From positions 806,001-870,000 of the forward strand of contig NZ_AP028055.1 in the NCBI RefSeq assembly GCF_040365225.1: a stretch of DNA of 64,000 nucleotides, given 5' to 3'. This stretch comes from Bacteroides sedimenti (GTDB lineage: Bacteria > Bacteroidota > Bacteroidia > Bacteroidales > Bacteroidaceae). Shown here piece by piece: positions 45,040 to 53,507 of this stretch. The stretch's first letter is position 1. Each line of letters begins with the position of its first letter. The position numbers and the translations under genes were made by a program. The notes beneath the pieces are model-generated. The model was not told the DNA's origin, did no database searches, and saw only the letters and a program-made list of their open reading frames with translations.

Positions 45040-46728
45040 ATGGCTGACGATAAAAAGATTATTTTTTCAATGGTGGGGGTGAGCAAAGCCTTCCAACCGA
45101 ACAAACAAGTACTTAAAGACATCTATCTATCTTTCTTTTATGGAGCAAAGATTGGTATCATCGGTCTGAATGGATCGGGTAAATCGACTCTGCTGAAGAT
45201 TATTGCCGGACTGGAAAAGTCTTATCAGGGAGAAGTGGTCTTTTCACCGGGTTATTCTGTGGGCTATCTGGCACAGGAACCTTACCTTGATGATACAAAA
45301 ACCGTGAAGGAGATTGTAATGGAGGGAGTACAGAGTACTGTTGATGCATTGAACGAATACGAGGCGATTAACCTGAAGTTTGGTGAGCCCGAGTATTATG
45401 AGGATCAAGACAAAATGGACGCTCTGTTTGCCCGCCAGGCTGAGCTGCAAGATATAATTGATGCTACCGATGCATGGAATCTGGACTCTAAACTGGAACG
45501 TGCAATGGATGCGCTTCGCTGTCCGCCGGAAGACCAATCGGTGAAGAACTTATCGGGAGGGGAACGCAGACGTGTGGCTCTGTGCCGCCTGCTGCTTCAG
45601 AAACCGGACATCTTGTTGCTGGATGAGCCTACCAACCACCTCGACGCAGAATCGATAGACTGGTTGGAACAGCACTTGCAACAGTACGAGGGTACGGTAA
45701 TTGCTATTACGCACGACCGTTACTTCCTGGATCATGTGGCCGGATGGATTCTTGAACTGGACCGCGGTGAGGGTATTCCATGGAAAGGAAACTACTCTTC
45801 TTGGTTGGAACAGAAAACCAAGCGAATGGAGATGGAGGAGAAGACTGCCAGCAAACGCAGAAAAACGCTGGAACGAGAACTGGAATGGGTGCGACTGGCT
45901 CCTAAGGCTCGTCAGGCGAAGGGTAAGGCTCGTCTGAACTCATACGATAAGTTATTGAATGAGGATCAGAAAGAGAAGGAAGAAAAGCTGGAAATCTTTA
46001 TCCCGAACGGTCCGCGCCTGGGTAATAAGGTGATTGAAGTGAAGGGGGTTACGAAAGCATACGGTGATAAACTGTTGTTTGACAACCTGGAATTCAACCT
46101 TCCGCCTAACGGCATTGTGGGTGTGATTGGCCCGAATGGTGCCGGTAAGACAACTCTTTTCCGCCTGATTATGGGATTGGAAAAGGTAGACAAGGGAAAC
46201 TTCGAAGTGGGAGAGACCGTGAAGATTGCATACGTAGACCAGCAACACAAGGATATTGATCCTAAGAAGAGCGTGTATCAGGTAATCTCGGGTGGTAATG
46301 AGTTACTGCGGATGGGCGGACGTGATATTAATGCGCGTGCGTACCTTTCTCGTTTCAACTTTACAGGAAGCGACCAGGAAAAGCTTTGTGGTATGCTGTC
46401 GGGTGGTGAACGTAACCGATTGCACCTTGCCATGGCCTTGAAAGAAGAAGGTAACGTGCTGTTGCTGGATGAGCCTACCAATGATATCGACGTGAACACG
46501 CTTCGTGCACTGGAAGAGGGTCTGGACGAGTTTGCAGGATGTGCAGTAGTAATTTCGCACGACCGCTGGTTCCTGGACAGAATCTGTACTCATATCCTTG
46601 CTTTCGAAGGTGACTCGGAAGTATGCTTCTTTGAAGGTTCTTATTCTGAATACGAAGAGAACAAGATGAAGCGCCTTGGTAATGTGGAACCCAAAAGAGT
46701 ACGATACAGAAAATTAATGGCTGATTGA
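45040..46728 (+). CDS. ettA: ABC-F energy-dependent translational throttle protein
   Basis: 562 residues from the ATG at 45040. Two ABC domains: Walker A GLNGSGKST near 50 and GPNGAGKTT near 365, signatures LSGGERRRVALC and LSGGERNRLHLA, Walker B LLLDEPTNHLD and LLLDEPTNDID. The inter-domain linker includes the P-site-tRNA-interacting segment (RQAKGKARLNSYD). No membrane helices. It binds the ribosomal E site and gates translation by the ATP/ADP state. Length and linker fit EttA better than the resistance-type ABC-F proteins. Confidence 0.93.
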   Translation: MADDKKIIFSMVGVSKAFQPNKQVLKDIYLSFFYGAKIGIIGLNGSGKSTLLKIIAGLEKSYQGEVVFSPGYSVGYLAQEPYLDDTKTVKEIVMEGVQSTVDALNEYEAINLKFGEPEYYEDQDKMDALFARQAELQDIIDATDAWNLDSKLERAMDALRCPPEDQSVKNLSGGERRRVALCRLLLQKPDILLLDEPTNHLDAESIDWLEQHLQQYEGTVIAITHDRYFLDHVAGWILELDRGEGIPWKGNYSSWLEQKTKRMEMEEKTASKRRKTLERELEWVRLAPKARQAKGKARLNSYDKLLNEDQKEKEEKLEIFIPNGPRLGNKVIEVKGVTKAYGDKLLFDNLEFNLPPNGIVGVIGPNGAGKTTLFRLIMGLEKVDKGNFEVGETVKIAYVDQQHKDIDPKKSVYQVISGGNELLRMGGRDINARAYLSRFNFTGSDQEKLCGMLSGGERNRLHLAMALKEEGNVLLLDEPTNDIDVNTLRALEEGLDEFAGCAVVISHDRWFLDRICTHILAFEGDSEVCFFEGSYSEYEENKMKRLGNVEPKRVRYRKLMAD

Positions 46729-46744
46729 TATTTTGATAAGTATG

Positions 46745-46780
46745 AAAAGAGCCTCGCAAACCTTTGCGGGGCTCTTTTTT
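46745..46780 (+). terminator. Intrinsic terminator after ettA
   Basis: A 16-bp near-perfect stem (46745-46760 with 46763-46778, one T-G pair) with a 2-base loop is followed by TTTTTTTT. Confidence 0.92.
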
Positions 46781-46857
46781 TTTCTTTAGGTTAAATAAAA
46801 CCTTTCAAATCTAAAAAAAAATAAATGGAATGTAATATTCATGTAATTTTTATTAAT

Positions 46858-46865
46858 TACATTTG
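46858..46865 (+). promoter_or_regulatory. Candidate -7 box for the TonB receptor operon
   Basis: TACATTTG fits TAnnTTTG, 60 bp before the ATG at 46926. Confidence 0.45.
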
Positions 46866-46925
46866 TTCCATAGTTCTTTAATTTATTAAAATTTAGTTTT
46901 AATCAAATAATTAACATTCTGAATT

Positions 46926-49592
46926 ATGAGAAAACATTTTGTTCATTTCCTATTCACAACTCTACTTATAACCTTTTGTGCGGCATCAACGTACGCTCAA
47001 TCAGTGGTTAAAGGTAAAGTGGTAGATGCAGAGACTAATGAAGAATTAATTGGTGCATCGGTAATGGTTGAAGGAACCTCGACAGGGGTTGTAACCGGCA
47101 TGGACGGTTCCTTCACTTTAAATGTAAAGTCGGCTAACCCTACTTTACTTTTCAAGTACATAGGCTATAAGGACCTGAAGATGAAACTTACCCAGAAAGG
47201 GAAAGTTGATTTGGGTACCATCACAATGCAGTCAAACACTGTAGCTTTAGCCGACATTACTATTACTTCTTCAGTTGCTATTCAGCGTAAGACTCCAGTT
47301 GCCGTTTCAACTTTAGACCCAGTATTTATTGAAGAAAAGTTAGGTACACAGGAGTTTCCAGAGATATTAAAATCAACCCCAGGTGTATATGCTACAAAGC
47401 AAAGTGGAGGTTATGGAGATTCGCGTATTAACCTTCGTGGTTTTGAATCAGCCAATATTGCAGTAATGGTAAATGGAGTTCCAATGAATGATATGGAATG
47501 GGGAGGGGTATACTGGTCAAACTGGGCCGGATTATCAGATGTTACCCGTTCTATGCAGGTTCAACGTGGTTTGGGAGCTTCAAAAATCTGTTCTCCTTCA
47601 GTTGGTGGATCTATTAATATTATCACTAGAACAACTGATGCTAAAAAAGGTGGCTCTGTTCTTTACGGAATCGGCAACGATGGATATAATAAAATAGGTT
47701 TTAATATGTCTACAGGCATGAATGAAAAAGGATGGGCTTTTTCTATTCTAGGTTCTAAAACATGGGGCGACGGATACATTCAAGGTACCGCCTTTACTGC
47801 TTATTCTTGGTTTGTAAATATATCAAAGAAAATCAATGATAATCAGAGCTTATCATTAACAGCTCTTGGAGCTCCACAGTTTCATAATAAACGATATGAC
47901 CAATTAACAATCCTTGAATGGGCAAAACAAGCTCAATTTGGTCGTAGATATAATGCAACATATGGTTTTGATGCAAACGGCCAGGAGAGAGTTGGCTCTA
48001 ACTATAATTACTACCATAAACCTCAGATCTCATTAAATCATAACTGGCAGATAAACTATAAATCGAGTTTATCAACTTCTCTCTATATGTCAATTGGACA
48101 AGGTGGGGGATATTCTGCTCAAGGTAATAACCGGTCTTCTTTTTATGGAGCAACAAATGGAATTCCTAATACAACTTATAGGAAGATAGACGGAACATTT
48201 GACTATGCTACATTGATGCAGGATAATGCAACTGCAGACAATGGAAGTTTAGCTGCAATGTCTTCAAGTATTAATAACCATTTATGGTATGGTGCAATTT
48301 CTACTTATACTTGTGAACTGGCTCAGTCTCTTTCTTTACAGGCTGGTCTTGACCTTCGATACTACAAAGGTACTCATACTAATAAGTTAGTTGATTTGTA
48401 TGGAGGATCATTTTTCATTGACCCGGCACGATCATCTTCTACAAACTGGAGAAAAGATGATTTGGGATATGTTAATGAAAAACTGAAAGTAGGTGATGTT
48501 GTTTATCGTGATTATGATGGTTTTGTAACACAAGAAGGTGCTTTTGCACAATTAGAATATTCAAAGGATAAACTATCGGCTTTTGCTTCAGGTAATATTA
48601 ATAATAATTCTTATTGGCGTAAAGATCGTTTTTACTACGATAACAAAAAATCTGAAGTTGTTAACAAGTTAGGATTTGGAGGTAAAGGTGGTGCAAATTA
48701 TAACTTAGATGATCACAATAACGTTTTTGCTAATGTTGGTTTCTTCTCAAGAACTCCTTTCTACTCAGGTGGAATCTTTTTATCAAGTGCATTAAGCAAT
48801 GCGTTAAATCCTAACTCAACAAATGAAAAGGTATTTTCTTATGAAGTAGGTTATGGATATAAATCAAAAGTTTTATCTGCAAATGTAAACGTGTATCGTA
48901 CAGCGTGGAAGGATAAAACGATGACGAAAGCCGTAGTTAGTGGTGATGCTGCAAGTAATTATATTAATATGAATGGTGTGAATGCCTTACATCAGGGTGC
49001 TGAACTTGATTTTAAATATAAACCGTTTAACGAACTTCAAATAACAGGTATGTTATCTTTAGGAGATTGGAACTGGGATAGTAATGCAACAGGTTTCTGG
49101 TATAATAGAAATGGTGAAGCATTGAATAAAAAATCTGAAGTAGTACCTGCAGGTAGCCCTGACCACGCACAATCAACATTGAATTTAAAAGGAATTCATG
49201 TAGGAAACTCTGCACAGACAACTGCTGCTCTGGGAGTTAATTATGAATTTATGAAAGGATTGCGTTTTGGCCTTGATGGAAACTATTATGGACGCAATTT
49301 CTCTAACTTTGATATTTCTGTTGCAGATATTAAATCAAGTGGTGTGCAACCTTTCTCTCAGCCATGGCGAATTCCTGATGCTTTTGTTTTTGACTTTAAT
49401 ATGAACTATCGTTTTAAAATTGGAAACTTAGATGCAAGCTTGAATGCTAATGTTAAGAATATCTTGAACGAGAAATATATTACTGATGCACAAGACAATG
49501 GTGCAAAAACAGGTGGACACGGATGGAGTGATGCAACAGTGTTCTATGGTTTTGGAAGAACTTGGTCATCTTCTATAAAAATTAATTTCTAA
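46926..49592 (+). CDS. TonB-dependent receptor with carboxypeptidase-regulatory-like domain
   Basis: The 888-residue protein has a signal peptide (about 1-24, ending TYAQ), a CarboxypepD_reg-like domain (about 27-112; SVVKGKVVDAETNEELIGAS), a plug domain (about 120-240; RINLRGFESANIAVMVNGVP, then SPSVGGSINIITR) and a beta-barrel ending in an aromatic residue (SSIKINF). It takes up a ligand across the outer membrane. The next gene (21 bp) is an unusual lipoprotein, not a SusD, so this is not a standard SusC/SusD pair. The ligand is unknown. Confidence 0.92.
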   Translation: MRKHFVHFLFTTLLITFCAASTYAQSVVKGKVVDAETNEELIGASVMVEGTSTGVVTGMDGSFTLNVKSANPTLLFKYIGYKDLKMKLTQKGKVDLGTITMQSNTVALADITITSSVAIQRKTPVAVSTLDPVFIEEKLGTQEFPEILKSTPGVYATKQSGGYGDSRINLRGFESANIAVMVNGVPMNDMEWGGVYWSNWAGLSDVTRSMQVQRGLGASKICSPSVGGSINIITRTTDAKKGGSVLYGIGNDGYNKIGFNMSTGMNEKGWAFSILGSKTWGDGYIQGTAFTAYSWFVNISKKINDNQSLSLTALGAPQFHNKRYDQLTILEWAKQAQFGRRYNATYGFDANGQERVGSNYNYYHKPQISLNHNWQINYKSSLSTSLYMSIGQGGGYSAQGNNRSSFYGATNGIPNTTYRKIDGTFDYATLMQDNATADNGSLAAMSSSINNHLWYGAISTYTCELAQSLSLQAGLDLRYYKGTHTNKLVDLYGGSFFIDPARSSSTNWRKDDLGYVNEKLKVGDVVYRDYDGFVTQEGAFAQLEYSKDKLSAFASGNINNNSYWRKDRFYYDNKKSEVVNKLGFGGKGGANYNLDDHNNVFANVGFFSRTPFYSGGIFLSSALSNALNPNSTNEKVFSYEVGYGYKSKVLSANVNVYRTAWKDKTMTKAVVSGDAASNYINMNGVNALHQGAELDFKYKPFNELQITGMLSLGDWNWDSNATGFWYNRNGEALNKKSEVVPAGSPDHAQSTLNLKGIHVGNSAQTTAALGVNYEFMKGLRFGLDGNYYGRNFSNFDISVADIKSSGVQPFSQPWRIPDAFVFDFNMNYRFKIGNLDASLNANVKNILNEKYITDAQDNGAKTGGHGWSDATVFYGFGRTWSSSIKINF

Positions 49593-49613
49593 TCGATTGA
49601 TAAAATAAAAAAT

Positions 49614-51002
49614 ATGAAGAAAATATTATTTATTACGACTCTTTTTACATCAGCTTTAGTGTTAAGCTCTTGTAATCATGAACCCGACTTTCCCGGATTA
49701 GATGAGGCTACCCGACCTACTGCTGTAAAAAAAATAACTGTTGATTTTGCTGGAACATATCCAAGTAAACAAACAGGAGGGAACTATTTTACAGAATCTG
49801 TTCCTGCCTCGGATGTTATACCTTCCTGGTTGTCTTCTAAATATTATTCTTTAGATTCAGCCTCAATTGCGACAGTGGCATATGACTATATGGAAATGAC
49901 TCAAGAGGTATCTTTGATGCAAAACTTCACTGATGCTGCTCCTGATAAAGCTCCTACCGAAATTGACGGGTGGTACAATATTACAACTAAAGGATCCAAA
50001 ACATGGGTAAACAGAGCCTATAGCGGCAATATTTATTCTCAGTTTAGTGCTTATGGAGAACCAGGAGAATCTGTGGGATGGCTAATATCTCCACGTGTTC
50101 TTGTTAGCAATGGCATGAAACTAACGTTTGATGCTTGTATTGGTAATTTTGATGCGACCTGTTTGCAAATATTGGTTTCTACTAATTTTAATGGTATAAA
50201 TGTTGCTACAGCTACATGGGTAGATAAGTCTTCTGCTTTCACTATACCAGCTCCGGCAACAGGTTATGGAACTCTAGGCCCTGTTGGTACATTAGATTTG
50301 AGTAGTTATGCTGGAAAGAACATTTCGGTTGCCTTTAAATACTCAGGAGATGGTGTTAATCATAAGACTACGACTTATCAGATAGATAATGTTAAGATAT
50401 ATAAGGATGTAAAGTCTGTAACAAAAAAGACTGATAATTTTAAGTTTGACGGCAAACAGTGGAATTGGGTTGATCCGGCTCCAGTATATGAAAGCATTAA
50501 TCAAACATTTGAAAGACCTGTTACTGTTAATGCAGAAACAACGATCGACGATTGGATGAATGCAACATTGCAAGGAACTTTAACTTGGATAGATAAAACC
50601 TTTAGTGGAAACACTTATACTCAATTTACGGCAAATAAAGCACCAGGTATCTGCGAAGGTTGGTTTATTGCTCCTAAAGTTAAGGTTGTACCAAATATGA
50701 AATTATCATTTGATGTTAATGTTGGCTATTATAATGCTGATTGTCTTCAGGTACTTATCTCAACTGATTTCAAGAGTAATAAAGACAAAATATCATCTGC
50801 AACATGGGAAGATGTAACATCTAACTTTACTATTCCTCAAACACCTACAACAACTTATGGTGTAATAGCTCCTGCTGGTGAGATGTCACTTGCTAAATAT
50901 GAAGGTAAAATTATTAATGTAGCCTTTAAATATTTAGGTACTGGTCCAAATGTAAAAACTACAACTTATCAAATTGATAATGTTTTTGTTGGAGTGAAAT
51001 AA
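49614..51002 (+). CDS. Surface lipoprotein with duplicated choice-of-anchor-J-like domains
   Basis: The 462-residue protein has a lipobox at Cys20 (LSSCNHEPD). After a linker it has two copies of the same roughly 165-residue beta-sandwich domain: about 130-265 (GWYNITTKGSKTWVNRAYSG) and about 315-462 (DWMNATLQGTLTWIDKTFSG). Each closes with KTTTYQIDNV. The pattern matches the choice-of-anchor J / DUF5017 type, often glycan-binding or adhesive. It is co-transcribed with the TonB receptor (21 bp) and probably feeds it a ligand. Confidence 0.82.
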   Translation: MKKILFITTLFTSALVLSSCNHEPDFPGLDEATRPTAVKKITVDFAGTYPSKQTGGNYFTESVPASDVIPSWLSSKYYSLDSASIATVAYDYMEMTQEVSLMQNFTDAAPDKAPTEIDGWYNITTKGSKTWVNRAYSGNIYSQFSAYGEPGESVGWLISPRVLVSNGMKLTFDACIGNFDATCLQILVSTNFNGINVATATWVDKSSAFTIPAPATGYGTLGPVGTLDLSSYAGKNISVAFKYSGDGVNHKTTTYQIDNVKIYKDVKSVTKKTDNFKFDGKQWNWVDPAPVYESINQTFERPVTVNAETTIDDWMNATLQGTLTWIDKTFSGNTYTQFTANKAPGICEGWFIAPKVKVVPNMKLSFDVNVGYYNADCLQVLISTDFKSNKDKISSATWEDVTSNFTIPQTPTTTYGVIAPAGEMSLAKYEGKIINVAFKYLGTGPNVKTTTYQIDNVFVGVK

Positions 51003-51018
51003 ATGTATTTAAACATGA

Positions 51019-51056
51019 AAAAGACCGATATAGTTTTCTTTATCGGTCTTTTTTTA
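51019..51056 (+). terminator. Terminator of the receptor/lipoprotein operon
   Basis: AAAAAGACCGATA (51019-51031) pairs with TATCGGTCTTTTT (51042-51054), followed by more T. Confidence 0.88.
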
Positions 51057-51133
51057 TGTTTATATATGAAGAATATAATCACCAATACACCCTTCAACGT
51101 AGATGTTGAATAGATATGGATTACTTCAAAATG

Positions 51134-51170
51134 AAAATCCCTCAGGAAAAAGATTCCTGAGGGATTTTTT
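51134..51170 (-). terminator. Terminator of rpsP (works on both strands)
   Basis: A perfect 15-bp stem, AAAATCCCTCAGGAA (51134-51148) with TTCCTGAGGGATTTT (51154-51168), has a 5-base loop. Confidence 0.9.
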
Positions 51171-51200
51171 AATGCTTTATCTAAGAAAAAAGCTTGCTGA

Positions 51201-51734
51201 TTATTCAGCAGCAGGAGCTTCTTCTGCAGGTGCTTCTTCAGCAGGAGCTGCAGCGGCAGCTTCAGCAGCAAGTTCAGCAGCTTTCTTTTCTGCTAATGCC
51301 TGAGCTTTTGCTTCGTTTACTTTCTTTTCAGCATCTAAGCGTGCTTTAGCTTCAGCTTTAGCAGCTTCTTCGTTCTTTGCTTTCAATGCAGCAAGACCGT
51401 TTTGTTTGTTGTTCTTCCAAGCTTCGAATTTAGCTTCAGCTTCAGCTTCACCAAATGCGCCTTTAGCAACACCGCCAAGGAGGTGTTTCTTCATATAAAC
51501 GCCTTCGCTGGAAAGAATGTTACGAACTGTGTCAGTTGGTTGAGCTCCGGTAAGAACCCATTTTAATGCACGTTCGAAATTCAAATCTATTGTTGCAGGA
51601 TCGGTATTAGGGTTGTAAGTACCGATTTTTTCAATAAATTTACCATCACGTGGTGCTCTGCTGTCCGCAATAACAATCTGATAGAACGCGTAGCTCTTGC
51701 GACCGCGTCTTTGCAATCTGATTTTAGTTGCCAT
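51201..51734 (-). CDS. rpsP: 30S ribosomal protein S16 with long Ala/Glu-rich tail
   Basis: The core S16 domain (1-80) is standard: MATKIRLQRRGRKSYAFYQI, VADSRAPRDGKFIEKIGTYNP. The 177 residues include a tail of about 95 with Lys/Ala-rich helix and a final Ala-Pro-Glu repeat (AAPAEEAPAEEAPAAE). Long tails of this kind are usual in Bacteroidetes S16. It has its own consensus promoter and terminator. Confidence 0.96.
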   Translation of the reverse strand: MATKIRLQRRGRKSYAFYQIVIADSRAPRDGKFIEKIGTYNPNTDPATIDLNFERALKWVLTGAQPTDTVRNILSSEGVYMKKHLLGGVAKGAFGEAEAEAKFEAWKNNKQNGLAALKAKNEEAAKAEAKARLDAEKKVNEAKAQALAEKKAAELAAEAAAAAPAEEAPAEEAPAAE

Positions 51735-51795
51735 TTCTTAATAATGTTTTTAATTAATGATTTGAATTAATGCCGATATCTCGTATCAGCGGCTG

Positions 51796-51826
51796 CAAAG
51801 TTAATGTTTTTGTTTGGATAGGCAAA
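51796..51826 (-). promoter_or_regulatory. Consensus promoter for rpsP
   Basis: On the minus strand TTTG (51823-51826), 19 bp, then TAACTTTG (51796-51803). The ATG lies 62 bp downstream. Confidence 0.8.
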
Positions 51827-51954
51827 GAATTTGCTTTTTTTTGTTTCTATTTTGTTGAAACACAGGTGATGGCTGAATTCCTGCTTTAAATACCAAGAAC
51901 AAAAACAGGTATTAATTTGTTGTACCATAAATATTAACCTAATAAATTATATAT

Positions 51955-52437
51955 ATGATAAGCAAAAAGTTACAAGATGCTATTAATGAGCAAATTAATG
52001 CAGAGATGTGGTCGTCGAATCTCTATTTGTCAATGTCGGTGTTCTTTGCAAAGGAAGGATTTAATGGTTTTGCATCATGGATGAAACATCAATCTCACGA
52101 AGAAATGGGGCATGCTTACTCCATGATGGACTACATGATAAAAAGAGGTGGAACTCCGGTAGTAGGTATGATAAATGTGGTTCCGACAGGGTGGGGAAGC
52201 CCTCTGGAGGTTTTTGAAAGTGCTTATAAGCATGAAGTGCATATTTCTGAATTGATTGACAAGCTGGTGGATGTTGCCGCAGCGGAAAGAGATAAGGCCT
52301 CGCAGGATTTTCTATGGGGATTTGTTCGTGAACAGGTTGAAGAGGAAGCTACCATTAAAGATATTGTAGATAAGTTGAGAATTGCAGGTACAACAGGTAT
52401 ATTCTATATTGATGCTCAGTTAGGACAGAGAAAATAA
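51955..52437 (+). CDS. ftnA: Ferritin
   Basis: The 160-residue four-helix protein has ferroxidase-site residues in QINAEMWSSNLYLSMSVFF, then WMKHQSHEEMGHAYSMMDY, and the late FVREQVEEEATIKDIVDKL. It matches bacterial FtnA, which oxidises and stores iron in a 24-mer shell in the cytoplasm and limits oxidative damage. The start ATG lies in an AT-rich leader. Convergent with the DUF2752 gene, 7 bp apart. Confidence 0.95.
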   Translation: MISKKLQDAINEQINAEMWSSNLYLSMSVFFAKEGFNGFASWMKHQSHEEMGHAYSMMDYMIKRGGTPVVGMINVVPTGWGSPLEVFESAYKHEVHISELIDKLVDVAAAERDKASQDFLWGFVREQVEEEATIKDIVDKLRIAGTTGIFYIDAQLGQRK

Positions 52438-52444
52438 TCCGATT

Positions 52445-52831
52445 TTATCCAATCAGGTTTCGCCCAACGGTGAAAATCGTAATTATAATAAGAAGCAGAT
52501 AGCAGGCCTTCTCTCCGAAAAGAAATTTTCGCATTCGAGGATGCCTGCTTTTGCCATTAAAATATTCGATATATATTCCGAAAACGACATAAGGAATAGA
52601 GAAAACCATCATTGCATTGTATCTGAAAGCCTGTATAAAGTCAAGATGCATTAAACAATGAATAGCCCTTTGTGAACCACATCCGGGGCATTGCCATCCG
52701 GTAAGTTGATAGATGGGGCATTTGGGAAAGAAAATGTTATGTTGTGGGTTATATGAATAAAGCATAAATAAGAAAATCAGAAAAATACCTATTAAAAGTA
52801 CTTTTCTGATTTTCTTATTTTTTGAATTCAT
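52445..52831 (-). CDS. DUF2752 membrane protein
   Basis: The 128-residue protein has three hydrophobic helices and the signature LTGWQCPGCGSQRAIHCLMH (Cys-Pro-x-Cys-Gly-x2-Arg), which defines DUF2752. Function unknown; the Cys pair could bind metal. The next gene upstream on the strand, 68 bp away, is a zinc-ribbon membrane protein, so the two may be an operon. Confidence 0.88.
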   Translation of the reverse strand: MNSKNKKIRKVLLIGIFLIFLFMLYSYNPQHNIFFPKCPIYQLTGWQCPGCGSQRAIHCLMHLDFIQAFRYNAMMVFSIPYVVFGIYIEYFNGKSRHPRMRKFLFGEKACYLLLIIITIFTVGRNLIG

Positions 52832-52899
52832 TGATCAAAATTTAAATTGCCAGAATTTAATTACAGGAAGTATTTACTGAATTCTGTTCTAATATTTGA

Positions 52900-53286
52900 T
52901 TACAAACTACTGCTGTAAAATGCAGCTCCTAGTACAACAAAGTAAAGTATATATAACACACCTACGGCAATTCCGCAATATAATGCAATCATCGTCCATT
53001 TTTTTGCATCTCTTGATGCTTTCAGTGCAATCTCTTTTCTTCCTGCATACCAATTTGATTCTACTTTAGCTGCATTAATTATTCCGACGATACCAAATGG
53101 CAAACAACAAAAGAGAGTTGCAAGAATTGATTCAACCAACCATGTTTTGGGAGGAAGCTCATTACTTGGCTCTTGACTGAAATTGGGGGCTTCGGTATTA
53201 TGAGTAAAAGGTTTGCCGCAATTTGGGCAATTTGTTGCTTCGGAAGAAACTTGACTTCCGCAGTCTGGACAAGTGTTTAATGCCAT
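52900..53286 (-). CDS. CD225/dispanin-like membrane protein with zinc ribbon
   Basis: The 128-residue protein has an N-terminal zinc ribbon (two Cys pairs, NTCPDCGSQV and TNCPNCGKPF), a Pro/Asn linker and a two-helix CD225/dispanin segment: WLVESILATLFCCLPFGIVG, then AAKVESNWYAGRK and a second helix. The Trp-Leu...Cys-Cys-Leu-Pro pattern is the family signature. In animals (IFITM) it affects membrane fusion; the bacterial role is unknown. It has its own promoter. Confidence 0.85.
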   Translation of the reverse strand: MALNTCPDCGSQVSSEATNCPNCGKPFTHNTEAPNFSQEPSNELPPKTWLVESILATLFCCLPFGIVGIINAAKVESNWYAGRKEIALKASRDAKKWTMIALYCGIAVGVLYILYFVVLGAAFYSSSL

Positions 53287-53333
53287 AGTCAGATTTATTT
53301 GTTAATAATTTAGTTGTTATTTTATAATTTATA

Positions 53334-53367
53334 CAAATATATAGATTCTTTTTTGAAAATAAACAAA
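53334..53367 (-). promoter_or_regulatory. Promoter for the dispanin/DUF2752 genes
   Basis: On the minus strand TTTG (53364-53367), 22 bp, then TATATTTG (53334-53341), 48 bp before the ATG. Confidence 0.55.
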
Positions 53368-53440
53368 TTGCTGTAAAAATATAAATATTTGTTGAGTTGT
53401 AAAATGTTCACTTCTTTATATTAGATCTGAAACATAATAA

Positions 53441-53485
53441 AAAAGCTGTTTCAAATTTGACTCATGTCTTTTTGAAACAGCTTTT
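53441..53485 (-). terminator. Terminator of the beta-galactosidase gene
   Basis: A perfect 15-bp stem, AAAAGCTGTTTCAAA (53441-53455) with TTTGAAACAGCTTTT (53471-53485), lies 22 bp after the stop. Confidence 0.9.
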
Positions 53486-53507
53486 AAAATTATTCCTGAA
53501 ACAGGGA

